This document shows positions 33,201 through 48,200 of a DNA stretch of 64,000 nucleotides, one piece after another. The stretch lies in assembly GCF_021869535.1 (NCBI RefSeq), contig NW_026262734.1, forward strand, positions 112,421,588 to 112,485,587. Direction: 5' to 3'. Origin of the DNA: Mytilus californianus (lineage: Eukaryota; Mollusca; Bivalvia; Mytilida; Mytilidae). Below the pieces are notes generated by a model. The model was not told the DNA's origin and did not search any database. It saw only the letters and a program-made list of their open reading frames with translations. Numbering within the stretch: position 1 is the first letter of the stretch; the number at the start of each line of letters is the position of its first letter. The position numbers were made by a program, and so were the translations under genes.

Positions 33201-36200
33201 ATTTTACTATTTCAAAATTTAAATTTATAGGAATCACTTGCTCTGATCATGTTGATGAAAAATCACATCTCCAAAGGGAGGTTATCTTGATTATATAAAC
33301 AGAGGAATGTATAATCAGTTGTATAGTGTATTAGTTGTGTCATTTTTAAATGTTTATCTGGTTAAATCGAAACTAAACACTAAAATAAACTATGTTGCAA
33401 TTATTTATTCAGTGAGTAAACTAACTGGCTTACAAAAATGTAACTTTAGTGTACTAATCTACTAAATTTGATTTTCAAAATTGACCCATATTCCAAGTTA
33501 ATAACAACTGTTAATCAAAATTAGTAAATTAAGCTGCAAAAAATAAAAGTTAATTTTAAATGTAAAAAAATCATAAAATTACTTATATATATTATAAAAA
33601 TTCAATTTATCTGAACTTGTACAAGGTTTAATTCAAATTTAAAATTTTGAAAGCAATAACTGTCCACCATACATGCAAATAGTCTTTTAAAACAGAAAAC
33701 ATCCCTCACAAATTTCTAAATAAACCTATGGAATTTGAGCCATTAAGCTTACATTGCATATAACCTAATATTCAAACTAAATCTTAAAAAAGTAGTGTAA
33801 ATATATGTCAAAGTGTATAATGTGTATGTTTTAAATCTAAACTAAACAGCACTATGTGCAATGATGTACACATGATATATATATGTAATATTTATTATAT
33901 TATATTCTGAAAATTAAAAAAAAATTGTTTTACCTGAAAATAAAAAGTACAGTTAATCATGATACAAAAATATATTAGAATCAGTTTAATAAACAGGGTA
34001 AACCATCTGTCTGGCAGTCAGTTCTTTGTAAGGCATACAACAGAAATTATCACAAAATGGTGTTTCTACATTATTGTCTTTGTGTATTCAGATATTCATA
34101 GAGGCTGTCTTACAGATTGTCTGACACACTTTTTGGGAATGTCTATAAACTGCATACTGCTTATCAACATATGTATGTGAATACATGTCAGTGTTCTCCC
34201 CAGGTCCTTAAAGGACCGCGGGCCCGCGATGTATAATTTTTCACCATGGTGGTATCGTTCTTACCGCAATGTATAATTTTTCTCCGTGGTGCTAAAATTT
34301 TCAGTTAAAAAATCGTAAATCGGTAAAGTTTTAAACGACTTGTTAAATCTTTTCCGTGCGGTATAAAATTCCAGGTGAAATTTGACCAGTTCAAACCAGT
34401 TCAACACGGATTATTTACACGTGATTGATTTACCTTTATGAGGTTAACCTTTGTTGATTGGATTTAATCGATGTAATTAACACTTTTTACATGATTCTTT
34501 CGTGTTTTAATTTAGAGATCATAACTTTATGATCAAAGATAACTATTTTAAGGCTTTACTCACCACCTGACAAGTCGGCAAATACTTTGTACACAAACCG
34601 TGTTGACCCGCTAGTTGTACACACGACGGTACATATTTTGTACATTATAAAGTTAGCTCAATACTTATATTATAGTTTTATATGTCTCTGATTAAACCAT
34701 GGACAAAATTATCGTTAATTATGACATAGTTATTGCATGATATTCCGGTTTCAAACTGTCAACAAGTAATTCAAAGGGGAAGGATCAAATTACCCAGTTA
34801 GTTCACGTAGAATATTCAAGATTATTTACAATTAACTGCAATCTATTCTATTTTATAAATAAAATGCATGACTGTACCTTCAAACTGGATATATATATCC
34901 ATATGATCATTAATGAATAACAGAAGTGATCTTGCAATTTTAATCCATAAGCACATGTTAAATCTATTTATATCTACTTCCTGTCATTTAGGCGGGAAAA
35001 TAGGGAGACTTTGTTGTTGACATTGAATATGTTACTTATAGATCTATAGACCTAAGATAAATTTATAGATTTAGGAATTCTTTTTAAATGGATCATGATA
35101 AATCAAGATTTAGATTTCAGTGCAGTATTAAGTCTGTATCTATGTTTGATTATCACCAAAGACAAGAAAGGTTAATATTTACATGTTCATGAAATCTATA
35201 GCAAAATGTTTTAAAATTTATGAAAAATTTCTTTTTATTAAAATTTAAGATAGAAACTGGTTCAAATTTATACACAACTTTGTACCTTTTGTTCTTGTTA
35301 ATTTTATATCTCCCTTATGACAGGAATCCTTTCACATACAACAACTTTCTTTCTAAGGTTTTTAAATTGAACATTTTTGTTCTCTTTTGAATCTGGGAAC
35401 AGTATATCTAACAATATATATGTTCCTGTTTGAATGATATTTTATTTTTATTGATCATGGATTTTATAAAAGATTTAATTACTTTAAATTTAGATGAATA
35501 TTATGTAATGAATCATGTTTAATTTATTTTTTAAAAAATATTAAAAGTATACATACTGTTTATTGATCTTTTTAACCAATAATATTCTGACATAACACAG
35601 TACCACAGTATTAAAACTAAACAAGAGACATAAAAACTGCAGTAACTAGAAATATAGCAACGCCACGCGACACAACTGATTGTATGAATCATTTTACCAA
35701 GCTGTTCACACGCGTTACCCTGGTGCTATCCAAAAATCCTGGGGAGAACACTGCATGTATTGCATCTCATATTACATTGAAATTATTGTGACTAGTTTTT
35801 CAATTTAGCAGCTGTTATCATGGTAATGAACAATAACTAATGTAAAAATGTGTATCTGTTGACATACATATCATACTTCAAAGCAATTTAAGGTCCATTG
35901 AAATACAGATCCCTTTTGAACTTAAAAAACCATGTCTTCACCTCTATCTGTATTGTGTTCTTTTTTAGCCTTTGTGTTGCTGTCTCAATGATGTTATACA
36001 CTAAATCTTGTTTTAATCATTTTTTTTCAAATGTAACAAATGTAGCTATTCAAATTACTCAAGTGAAGCAGTCTAATTGTGGTTCATTCACATATTTTTT
36101 TCAAAATAGCAATAATAAATGCATACAAAAATATCTGACTTTACAGTAACTGATTTCATTCCACATATTTAATCAAACTCAATAAAGAAACATCAGAGGA

Positions 36201-39200
36201 TATAATTTTTGTTTATAATTTAAACAAAGTCAAATCAAAATTTTCAAAAGGTACTGTATTTTACCTTTATTATCTGCCCTTCCTTAAATGGAAGTTCTTC
36301 ATCTAATGCATCTGTATTCGGAGACATTGATTCTGGATCGTAATCAAATAATGCCACAAATAATCGTACACGATTATCATCAATCGGTGGATTTATTTCT
36401 CCACTGATAGAATCAACGTCACTTCTGTCATCACACCCGTTTAAATCCAGTGGTGGAATATCATCACGTTTTACCGTCCGTACTGGACTATTTTCCCTTA
36501 TCACCTTATTAGCGTTTGCATCATGACCACTTTGTGTCCCATTTGAAGGTTGTTTTCTAGGCGTATTTGAAATTGAACGTGGTGAATTATTTTTACTCGT
36601 TATAGTCCGACTGCTATCAAAACTACTGTCTAAACTTTGATAACCGTTTGTCTGAGAGTGATCACTAGGTTGTCTATTTTTATCCTCACTTTTTCTGATA
36701 TTTTCGTCACCAAATTTACTATCCATATTTGAAGTACTTTCACTATCAACATGATCAATATCACTTTTAACTCTTGGAGATTGTTTTGTAGCTTTCGGAG
36801 ATTCATGTTGTTTTTTGCTAGGGCTGTTACCCTTTGAACTAATATCAAGGTCTGTTTCATCCTCGGATACATCCAATGAATTTCCTCTTTCTGAGCTACT
36901 GTCCCTGGTTATTTCTGAAAAGGGAAGAAACTCTATTTATGACTGATATTTGCTATCATGACTATTGAAATAAAAAGTTTATAAATTTTTCTTACATGAC
37001 AATCTCAAAGATCAAAAATCCTTTTACTATAACTTACAATTTGTTTGTGAATAAAGTGGCTGGTAACTACAGCTGCACAGTAAAAGTTAAAATTCAGAAG
37101 ACTTTCATTTGTTCATAAATTTCATACAATTGATCAATTCTATTTCATTGTAAAATGAGCCATTATTTTATAACGCTAACAGTTCTGAAAGTAGAAATTT
37201 TCAGGGCAGGACTGAGGTCAATTGAAGGTCAAGTTCAATGTATCATGTTGTCGCACCTGAGCAATTTTGACTTCCACACAGCTAACAGAATTGACAATGG
37301 ACAAGCTTCTACATCATTTGGTCTCTGGTTTCATTGATAATCATACCACATCTTTTTATTTTCAAAAGAAAACTGTTGAATTGATAATTAATCTTTATTG
37401 TAAGATGATAAAAGCATAAACTCTATTCAAATCTTATTTTTGATTACCTATAGCTGGAATTTTCATTTTTGGTGAGGCACGAGACCTATCTTTGGTGGCT
37501 AGATCTACTTTAATTGTAGGAGGAGCTGTTGATGACGGCTGGGAAGGCTTATGGATAGCCCTCGGTGTGGATGTGGACCTTGGTGTGGAACTATCATCCT
37601 CATTTAGATCCTGTAAACAAAGAAACCATCATCCAATTAATTATTGTATTGTAATCATTCAATAAACTAAATACCAAAAAGAAAATTGCAGAATTTTTGC
37701 TGTTGTTTCACTTTCACAAGCAAAACCTTAATAATAACATTTAAACACTATAATTCCGAAATTATTGCACTGATTTTATTATTGTGGAAATTGCCACAGG
37801 ATAGATTTTGCAAAAATAAAAAACTTCCATTCTAAATTTTGATTGCATTTTTTCTTTACAGCATTTCTTAGAAATGAAATAATTAATCTGCCATTTTGGT
37901 CTATTGTTCAGTAATAGCAATAATCAATGTATGCAATAATTTCGGAATTTAAAGAATTATTAACCAACTATCATCAATAGCTTTTGGTTACTATATGCTG
38001 AATGGAATTTTAAGGTTTTTTTTAACTTCTGTGTTACAAAGCTTGCTAAAGCTGGACAGCAAAGCAGGAAATGACACAATAGATAAGATATCTTTTAACA
38101 TATAAACTTTGTTTAAACTACTGCACAAATATTCTTATCAGTTATCATATTTTTGCAATGAGTCTACTAAAATGAATATTCTTATAAAATATTTAAAATT
38201 CTAGATGTAACATATCAAATATCACAACATTCAAAATATTGTTAAAATCTATTTCATTTTTTTTCTGAATAATTTATTGTTTTATTATTTCACTGTAAAT
38301 GGGACTGATGTCTGCTTAAAATCTCTCCCTTCCCACAAAAAAGAAAAAAAAAAGAAACGAAAATTATAAAATAATAAAAAAAAAGACAAATCAATAAAAT
38401 AAGTATCTAATTATACGTTTGTAGACTTTGCCTCCAAAAGCCTTCTACAACCCAAACTTAATTACTTTAGTAGACTTTGCCTCCAAAAGCCTTCTACAAC
38501 CCAAACTTAATTACTTTAGTAGACTTTGCCTCCAAAAGCCTTCTACAACCCAAACTTAATTACTTTAGTAGACTTTGCCTCCAAAAGCCTTCTACAACCC
38601 AAACTTAATTACTTTTGTAGACTTTGCCTCCAAAAGCCTTCTACAACCCAAACTTAATTACTTTTGTAGACTTTGCCTCCAAAAGCCTTCTACAACCCAA
38701 ACTTAATTACTTTAGTAGACTTTGCCTCCAAAAGCCTTCTACAACCCAAACTTAATTACTTTAGTAGACTTTGCCTCCAAAAGCCTTCTACAACCCAAAC
38801 TTAATTACTTTAGTAGACTTTGCCTCCAAAAGCCTTCTACAACCCAAACTTAATTACTTTAGTAGACTTTGCCTCCAAAAGCCTTCTACAACCCAAACTT
38901 AATTACTTTAGTAGACTTTGCCTCCAAAAGCCTTCTACAACCCAAACTTAATTACTTTTGTAGACTTTGCCTCCAAAAGCCTTCTACAACCCAAACTTAA
39001 TTACTTTAGTAGACTTTGCCTCCAAAAGCCTTCTACAACCCAAACTTAATTACTTTTGTAGACTTTGCCTCCAAAAGCCTTCTACAACCCAAACTTAATT
39101 ACTTTAGTAGACTTTGCCTCCAAAAGCCTTCTACAACCCAAACTTAATTACTTTAGTAGACTTTGCCTCCAAAAGCCTTCTACAACCCAAACTTAATTAC

Positions 39201-42200
39201 TTTAGTAGACTTTGCCTCCAAAAGCCTTCTACAACCCAAACTTAATTACTTTAGTAGACTTTGCCTCCAAAAGCCTTCTACAACCCAAACTTAATTACTT
39301 TTGTAGACTTTGCCTCCAAAAGCCTTCTACAACCCAAACTTAATTACTTTAGTAGACTTTGCCTCCAAAAGCCTTCTACAACCCAAACTTAATTACTTTT
39401 GTAGACTTTGCCTCCAAAAGCCTTCTACAACCAAAACTTAATTACTTTTGTAAACTTTGCCTCCAAAAGCCTTCTACAACCCAAACTTAATTACTTTTGT
39501 AGACTTTGCCTCCAAAAGCCTTCTACAACCCAAACTTAATTACTTTAGTAGACTTTGCCTCCAAAAGCCTTCTACAACCCAAACTTAATTACTTTAGTAG
39601 ACTTTGCCTCCAAAAGCCTTCTACAACCCAAACTTAATTACTTTAGTAGACTTTGCCTCCAAAAGCCTTCTACAACCCAAACTTAATTACTTTAGTAGAC
39701 TTTGCCTCCAAAAGCCTTCTACAACCCAAACTTAATTACTTTTGTAGACTTTGCCTCCAAAAGCCTTCTACAACCCAAACTTAATTACTTTAGTAGACTT
39801 TGCCTCCAAAAGCCTTCTACAACCCAAACTTAATTACTTTTGTAGACTTTGCCTCCAAAAGCCTTCTACAACCCAAACTTAATTACTATAGTAGACTTTG
39901 CCTCCAAAAGCCTTCTACAACCCAAACTTAATTACTTTAGTAGACTTTGCCTCCAAAAGCCTTCTACAACCCAAACTTAATTACTTTTTCTAAAAACGCA
40001 TTTTTATGGGTAAATATTTATACTACACTTTGAATACACATATAATACATGTAAACATTTACAACAGAAATAACTGGGTACATTTATAATAGCTGTTTAT
40101 TTAATATTATACATAATATCCTGATACGTGTAATAAAGTCCAGATAAATAAGGTATTCTTAACATGACTTATACATGGGCTACTGATATAATCCAAAATA
40201 TTTTTATATCCAGACAATTACAATATATATGAGTTTATATGGCCTATATTTCCACTTTTTTGTACAGATGTATTGATATGAATAATTTAAAAAAAAAAAT
40301 TATTTTGTATTTTTTCAGGTGATAAGAAATATGTTTATACATTAAAGAAAAAAATTCTACCTAATCACGGACAGTACATATAGATCGTGTAATCATTTCC
40401 AGAGTTACAAGCATCCTTATTCGTGCATGTGTTTTTTTATTCTTTTATTTTGTATTAGCTGTTATCAAATAGTGTATTTGAACATACTATTAACTTCAAA
40501 TCGTGAATATTAGCAATCATGCTTTCTGTTGCAGAAACTTGTGATGTGCACGTAACATCTACCTAAAATGGTGGAGAAAGCCTTTTTTGAAGTCTGAGGT
40601 ATCCCAAACAAAAGTGTGGTGAGAAGGCATTCATATTATTGATACCATACAAATATACAGTTTAATCACAACTAACTAAACAGTTTTACATTTTACAAAC
40701 TTATAATACAATTGTAAAGACTGAGGAAAAAAATCCAAACAGATTAGAAGTAAAATATAATTCTAAGAACCATAACAACCCTAAACCAAAAACAGCATTA
40801 AAATGGTGATGAAATTAAAATGAAGTTAGTTGCCTGACCTGTACTGGTGTGTCATGATTTGGAAAGACCAATGAGGAGCTTTGTTCATCTTGTATAGAGC
40901 TCCCATTGGCTTCCTCTATTGAATCCTCCTCCACTTCAGGAATGTCAGAAAGCTCTGAGTTGCTCGATGATTCTATAAAGTCAGCTTCATAAACATTGGA
41001 AGGACTCTGTCAAATAGATGGTCATGTGACAGGATGACAACAATGAAACAATGACAACAATGCATGATGGGAAAACTGAAGCAGTTGCTATGGTTACCTG
41101 ATGACAATTTATATTTATTATGATTTATTTTAAAGCACATGTTTTTATCATTATCATTTCATCAGAAAAATAAATCATGAAAGATTACAGGAAAGTTTAT
41201 ATCAAAAGGATTATTTTTGTATTTATTTAATTATAGAATATATACTGAACATCATTTATATTAAAGTTTGAATCATTTCTAGAAATTCTGGTAATGAACT
41301 CTCCAATTTTGTTAAATCCATTATATACAAGCTACCCTGTAAAAAGTTTATGTATGGCATGCAGTCAGAGATAAAATGCTGTTACCAGAAAATATTTCAT
41401 ATTAATCTTTAATAATTTATTGATTATTGTTAGTTGAATCATTTGACCGTGCTAAGGATGCATGTGACCACAATGACAAGGAAACGTTTTCAACAGGTTA
41501 AAAGTAATTTAGGAACTTGTACTTGAATACCATTTTAATTCAAGTATTTTGTACCCTTTAATTATGCATGATCAAACAGATGCATCATTTGGCTGTCCAA
41601 TTTCTATACCCTTAAGTACCTCAGGTTGGGGGTTGGGGGGTTAATTTGCTTAGCACATTTAATGACTAATGAGCTATGTTTTTCTTGAAAATTGAATGTT
41701 TTCATAGCAAAACTGGTAGTTGTTTTAACTACTTTTGCCTACAAGAGGGTCCATACTTTTTTTTATAACTTTATCTATTCCTATCAATTCTTTAGAATAA
41801 ATATTCTAAGCATTTTTTTGATAGCTTAAAATTCATATAATTAACTTCTGACACTCTCCCACTATTGGTTAATACTCATACAAATGTATTGATTAAAACT
41901 TTTTTTATAGATATTTCCAAATTTGTTTTTTGAAGATATTTTCATTACATTTTTGAAATCCCCCCAAAAATCCATAGTTTTCCACTCTTTAGTTAAAATG
42001 CAAATATATTTTCTTCCTAAAAGCAGTTAATGGCAGATTTAAACGTAGAATACACCTACAATGTTGAAGAAGTTTTTCTTTAACATAGAATTATCTAGAA
42101 GTTTGATTTAGACCAAAGATAGAGGTTTGTGTTTTTGATGGAAAAAATATGATTACTCTATTTCAATAATACTGTAAAAATAAGGAGATGTGGTATGATC

Positions 42201-45200
42201 GTCAATGAGACAAACTATCCTCCAGAGTTCAAATGACACTGAGGTAGCAATATTGGTCAACGTACAGTCTTCAAAAATGAAAAAAATCCATACCATCTAG
42301 TAAATACTATCATCAATTAAATAGGAATTGTATTTCCTAGAAAGCTTTGATCTACTGACTTTCTATACACTGTTACCCTTTTAATCCAGTATATACTTTT
42401 TCTACAGGAAAATGCAGAGATATTTATATAGATATCATGCACACATGCTCAATTAAAACTATTAATTGTGTAAACAATTAGTATTTACTTTCATTGCAGT
42501 TTTCAAATTTCTGTTAAAAATGTACATATTATGATTAATTTGTAAAATAAATGTGCTTTGTTTAAAATTCAAAAATTATATAGGTGAACTTGTTAAATAA
42601 ACAAGACATTTTCAAACATGTGTTTCATTAAATACCAAGAATCAACATGCCACAGTGAAAAAGACAAGACCTCAGAAGAAAACAAGCTCTTCTGTGACAA
42701 AGATCAGATAACCATAGTAACCAAGTGCTTAGATGACTAACAATTGTAAAGCAAGGCGTATGTATAAAATAGTAACAAGGAAATTGCCCAGTTATCAAGC
42801 AGCTAGAATTCATTTTTTGTTTTGTTTAATTTCTTGAAAATAACCCTGAAGATATCCACATATTTTTTTTTCATAACTCCTATCTTTTATCCAGCTGCTT
42901 AATCTTATACCACTAAATATATAAGCATGTACAGTTACCATAGATACATATAAAGCATGCATATTCCTCATCTTGAAAAATAACAAATGCAGTCAACTTT
43001 GTAAATTTACACAAGATTCTTGAACTAACAAATTTTCTATTTAAAACCAAACAGCCAACAACAGAATTGAATTGAGCATTTTTGCACAGTTGACAGATTT
43101 AATTTTATTCTTAAAGATAAGAAGACACATTTAAATATTTAATGGAAAATTGGAAAACCTTTTTTTAGGTCAAGACTTGTTTTCATCACAACTTTTTCAA
43201 TAAATTTTAAATTTCAATCATCTTTAATTTTTCCAACAATTCCAACACCCAAATGTGCACTTTCCAACTTTCCCTGTGTTATCAATAAATAATATAAATA
43301 AGCTGCTATGGTGCTACAATAATTGTACTACTGAAGCTTGTACTATTATAGAAATGTTTTGTTACCATAGCAACTTCATTTTCTGTAACTACCTCTACTG
43401 CTTTTTGAATTTCCTGGTCTATACTGGGTTGTCTTTCCTTGGAGGCAGAAGGTGTCTGAAAGTAAACAGATTCATATATAATGTCTGCACGATATTTTAA
43501 AATGTCAATAATAATATTTTGAATTTAGTTATTTTTCTCAAGTTCCTTTTGGTTATATAGCTCTACACATATTTATGTACTTATACATCCTTGGCTTTCA
43601 AATTATCCAGAAAAGTGCCGTGCGAGGGCTGTATAGCCAGTCAAGGTCGTTAAAAACTTCCATCATCATCAGAAAAATGCCGTGCGAGGGCTGTATAGCC
43701 AGTCAAGGTCGTTAAAAACTTCCATCATCATCAGAAAAGTGCTTCATAAGTGTTTCGTTTCTCATTTTTTTATATAAATTAGACCGTTGGTTTTCCTGCC
43801 CTTTATAGCTTGCTGTTCGGTTTGAGCCAAGGCCGTACTTTGACCTATAATTGTTTACTTTTTACACATCTTTTTATTTTTATTTGGATGTTGCAAATTT
43901 ATAGTGTTATTTTTATTTAAAATATGAGGCTTGCTATGTTTTTCTGCCTGCTGAGTGGCAAGTACAGTATACAATTTAAATCCTCGACATTGTACAGATA
44001 TTGTTTTCCTGCGGCAAGTTTGAAATCTATATTATCTAGTACAAAAAAGTGGTCAAAATTGATATTTAGATAGACTTGTTTTTTTTATAACTTCTTAAGC
44101 CCCAGTTAACTTGACACTCACTTTTTTAGACTTGTCTTTTGATACAAGTTCTTTAGCAGCACTGTCTGTTATTTCACTAATCAGGGAATGTGGAAGTTTG
44201 ACGACTTCTGAATCGGCAGACTCCTGATTATCTGTGTTAACAGTTCGTACCACTAAATTACGTGGAATAAATCCTCGAAAATCACTAGCATTCAGTATCA
44301 TATGATCATCTGAAAAAGTAAGATAATTAAAGGAAACATCAGTATTCTGGTCTTTTTTAATATTACATTGTAAACTACATTTTATATCTTATATTACTAT
44401 GCTAAAATGTATGGAAATATGTCCTTATGTTGTAATGTTACACTACTGTTTCAGGTTAGGGTGAAGGTTGGTGCCTGTTAAAACATTTAAACCCACTGCA
44501 TTTGTATGCATCTGTCCTAAGCCAGGAGCCTGTTGTTCAGTGGTTGTCGTTTGTTGGTGTGGTTCATAAGTGTTTCTCGTTTTTTATATAGATTAGACCG
44601 TTGGTTTTCCTGTTTGAATTGTTTTACACTAGTAATTTTTGGGGCCCTTTATAGCTTGCTGTTCAGTGTGAGCCAAGGCTCTGTGTTGAAGGCTATACTT
44701 TAACCTACAACTGTTTACTATTTACACATTGTGACTTGGATGGAGAGTTGTCTCGTTGGCACTCATACCACATCTTCTTATTTATATTTAAAGATGCCAA
44801 ACACCTATTATATTGTTTTGTGTCCTGTTATGAGATTGATTATCCCATTGGTATCGTTAGCCTCTCTTTCAGTAAAGCCATAGTTTGACACAACCTACTG
44901 CGTCTAATTCTAGCTATCTAACTATAACTTACTTGTTGCTCCTTTGGCTTCTTTGGTACGTTGACCATCAGCATACACAACATAACCTTTAACCAGAGCA
45001 CCATTTGAAAATCCTGAGGGTTCTAATGTTACTGGGAGCCACGTCAAGAGTAATGACCCTTCCCGAGGACCAGCCTCCACTTGAACATTAATGGGGGGTT
45101 CAGGCATTCCTCCTTTAAGAGTTTTAAATTCAACAAATGCTGACTGGTGACCCTTTGTCTTTTCACCCAATGGATTTCTAGCTGTTATAGTAACTGTGTG

Positions 45201-48200
45201 TTCAGTACCAGCTTCCAAACCTGAATTTGAAGATAATTTATGTTTAAGTTGTAATCAATACTTCTGTGAAAAATCATTGAAAATGGATATTGATAAATGG
45301 AATAAATAAATATGAACATTTTAGATGAAGAAAGAGAAATGCTATGACTTCTACAGGAGATCTAAGCTATTTATATGGCTTTAAACCCTCCCCTAATAAT
45401 AAAAGCATACATAATTGAGCTTTCAATATACACAAAAATTCTAAAAACTAAATAATAATCATCTGATCATATTAATCATAAGGGGAGATAACTAATTTCT
45501 ATATTTTTCAAGAAGTTGAGTTTGATGAATCCATTATCTTTTTTTTGGATCTTATGAAAGTATTGAGAAATAGCTATATTATGATAAATATTTTCACTAT
45601 TCTATCTTTTAGCTTTTATAGTCACTAAGCAATGTATATTTCCTGTATAATATAGTACTAAAATATGATAATTTCCCTCACAGCAAAGCTTAAAACCAAG
45701 GCAAGTGACATATACTTTCTTTCATAATTTTGGAAATATAATAATGATAAACTTTTGGCAAAGTATTTAAATTATATCATCTTTTGTGTATACTCCCATA
45801 CTTTTTTTTAGTAATGACTGATATATTTCTATTACAAACAATCTGCAGTCAAAACAAATCTTAAAAAATAAGTTTATTTATCTAGTTATAAATTTGCATA
45901 TCAGCTGACTTGGTACAGGTAATTTGCATACTAAATATATATTTTCTACAGGTAACTTCCATTATGCTATAAGGCAGAACGTATACATATTTTGATAAGA
46001 ACTTCTTCATATTAAGATGTTAAATGAACATGGAAGCATAGAAAAACATGAATATTAAATGAATTTGGAGCATAGAAAATGTCTGATTGATTAAAGACAT
46101 TGAATTTAAAATAAGTGGCAGATTTTGTTGTGTATATTTCAGTTTTGTTTGACTATGTAACAAGATTTTACACAGACACAGCAAAATTTACATGCAAGAC
46201 ACAAAATTCTTAGCAATTCAAGTCTTCAAGTCTGCATTTTTTAAAGAAAAATCAGACAGTATTTTTAATTGTAGAATCTTTTGGTCTGTACCTGCTAAAT
46301 TGTATCTGCAGATTGACCCTTTCATGACCCCTACCTGTTAAATTGTATCTGCAGATTGACCCTTTCATGACCCCTACCTGTTGAATTGTAACTGCAGATT
46401 GACCCTTTCATGACCCCTACCTGTTGAATTGTAACTGCAGATTGACCCTTTCATGACCCCTACCTGTTAAATTGTAACTGCAGATTGACCCATTCATGAC
46501 CCCTACCTGTTAAATTGTAGCTGCAGATTGACCCTTTCATGACCCCTACCTGTTAAATTGTATCTGCAGATTGACCCTTTCATGACCCCTACCTGTTAAA
46601 TTGTAACTGCAGATTGACCCTTTCACGACCCTCACTTCATTTCCATTCAATGATATGCAGTGCTGAAAGTTACTGTTGCCAGGCAACCAGGTCAATGTAG
46701 CAGAGTTAGGAGTGATGTTGCTAGCGATCAGCTGACTAGGTGCAGGAACAGCATCTGTTATCATGGAAACAGTTTATATATGATTGGTTATTTGAAACTG
46801 AGGCTAATGAATATGTATACGGATAATTCACAATTTCAGATAACTTTTTTTTTTGCAACTGAACTGATGGAATATGACCAGTATTGTATATATATATACA
46901 TGTATTACATGTTCTAGAAAGCTACATAAAATTGATGTTTAGGCCAAATTGCATCAATTATTGGCAGATGAAACTTTTAATGAAAAAAAATTGTTTTTTT
47001 AACATTTGCAAAGGAAACACAGACTAATTGCTTGTTCCTGGTATTATTGAATGAATTGGTTAAATAAAATCAAATCAATACAGAATTGAATGCTGTTTTT
47101 TTAAAAATCATACAAAATGAAAGCATGTGACCATCACTATTTGCATGAAGCAATGAAGCACAGAATATAAAATGGGGTTTCCTAAAACCTTAAAATTTGA
47201 TCAGATGCATAGAAATTGTGAACTATTTATGATATAAACTGCATGTATTTTCAAAATGATGTATATATAAATATATAACAGCAGAAACACATTTAAACAT
47301 GGCAGACATACAACTGCAAGAGTGCTACAGTGAAAATCTATATTATTTTAAATATTATGATTCAATACACTATTCATGTATCTAAATATATATGTAAGCT
47401 TTAGTATTAAGATATATATTAGAGTACTGCATACACAAAGAAAGCCTTCAATTAATATAAACACAAAAACTACTTTTCATATACAGAAGAGTTGAATTAC
47501 TATGAATAAAAGGAGATGTATGGTTTATGCCAATGAGACACAAATATAATGTCTTTATTCATAAGAGAAACTTCAAACAAAAAGTTTTACGAATTTGGAA
47601 ATTTTCTCCCATTTTCAAAATGGCAAGATATTTGAACATGGAAAATTCATTTTTATATAAATAATTTCCAGCAAACTTTATGCCTGACTTTTACTGAAGA
47701 ACTTAAAATTGGATCACCCATTCAAACTAGAGGGATGTTCTAACAGGATTTTTTTCTTCGTTCTTAAATAAATAGGACCAAGTTTACTTTTTCCACTGAC
47801 CTTAGGATGTCAGAGCACAAGACAATACAATCAACATGCTCCAAATATAGTTTCTTTATTAAATATGAACTTTCCCATTTTCTGCATATAAATAGTCTTT
47901 CAGAATTAAAATTCACAAATTAATATTTTTTGTGCAGTTTTTCCAAACTCAAAATAAGTGTAATTTACCCCCATTCTCTATAAATAGATTTTCAGTAGCG
48001 CCATCAAACAATCCAGTATCAATACATTGATGAAGACTGCAATCTGAAGTATCAAATTTTTAGTTATCGTAATAATGACAAAACCAGAGAAAGGCAAGGA
48101 TTCTCCAGGTCGTATTTGAATTCTGACCAATCAGGAGCTTCGTAAGTGAACAATGTGTTGATAATAAAAACAAATATAATATTACGTAAATGATGAGTTG

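Noticed and set aside
35898..36149. 83-codon + ORF in an intron
   Set aside because: Antisense to the RIM-BP transcript, hydrophobic AT-rich composition, no homologue recognised.
36630..36872. 80-codon minus ORF in another frame
   Set aside because: Shadow of the large RIM-BP exon, whose own frame has the SH3 motif and matching phases.
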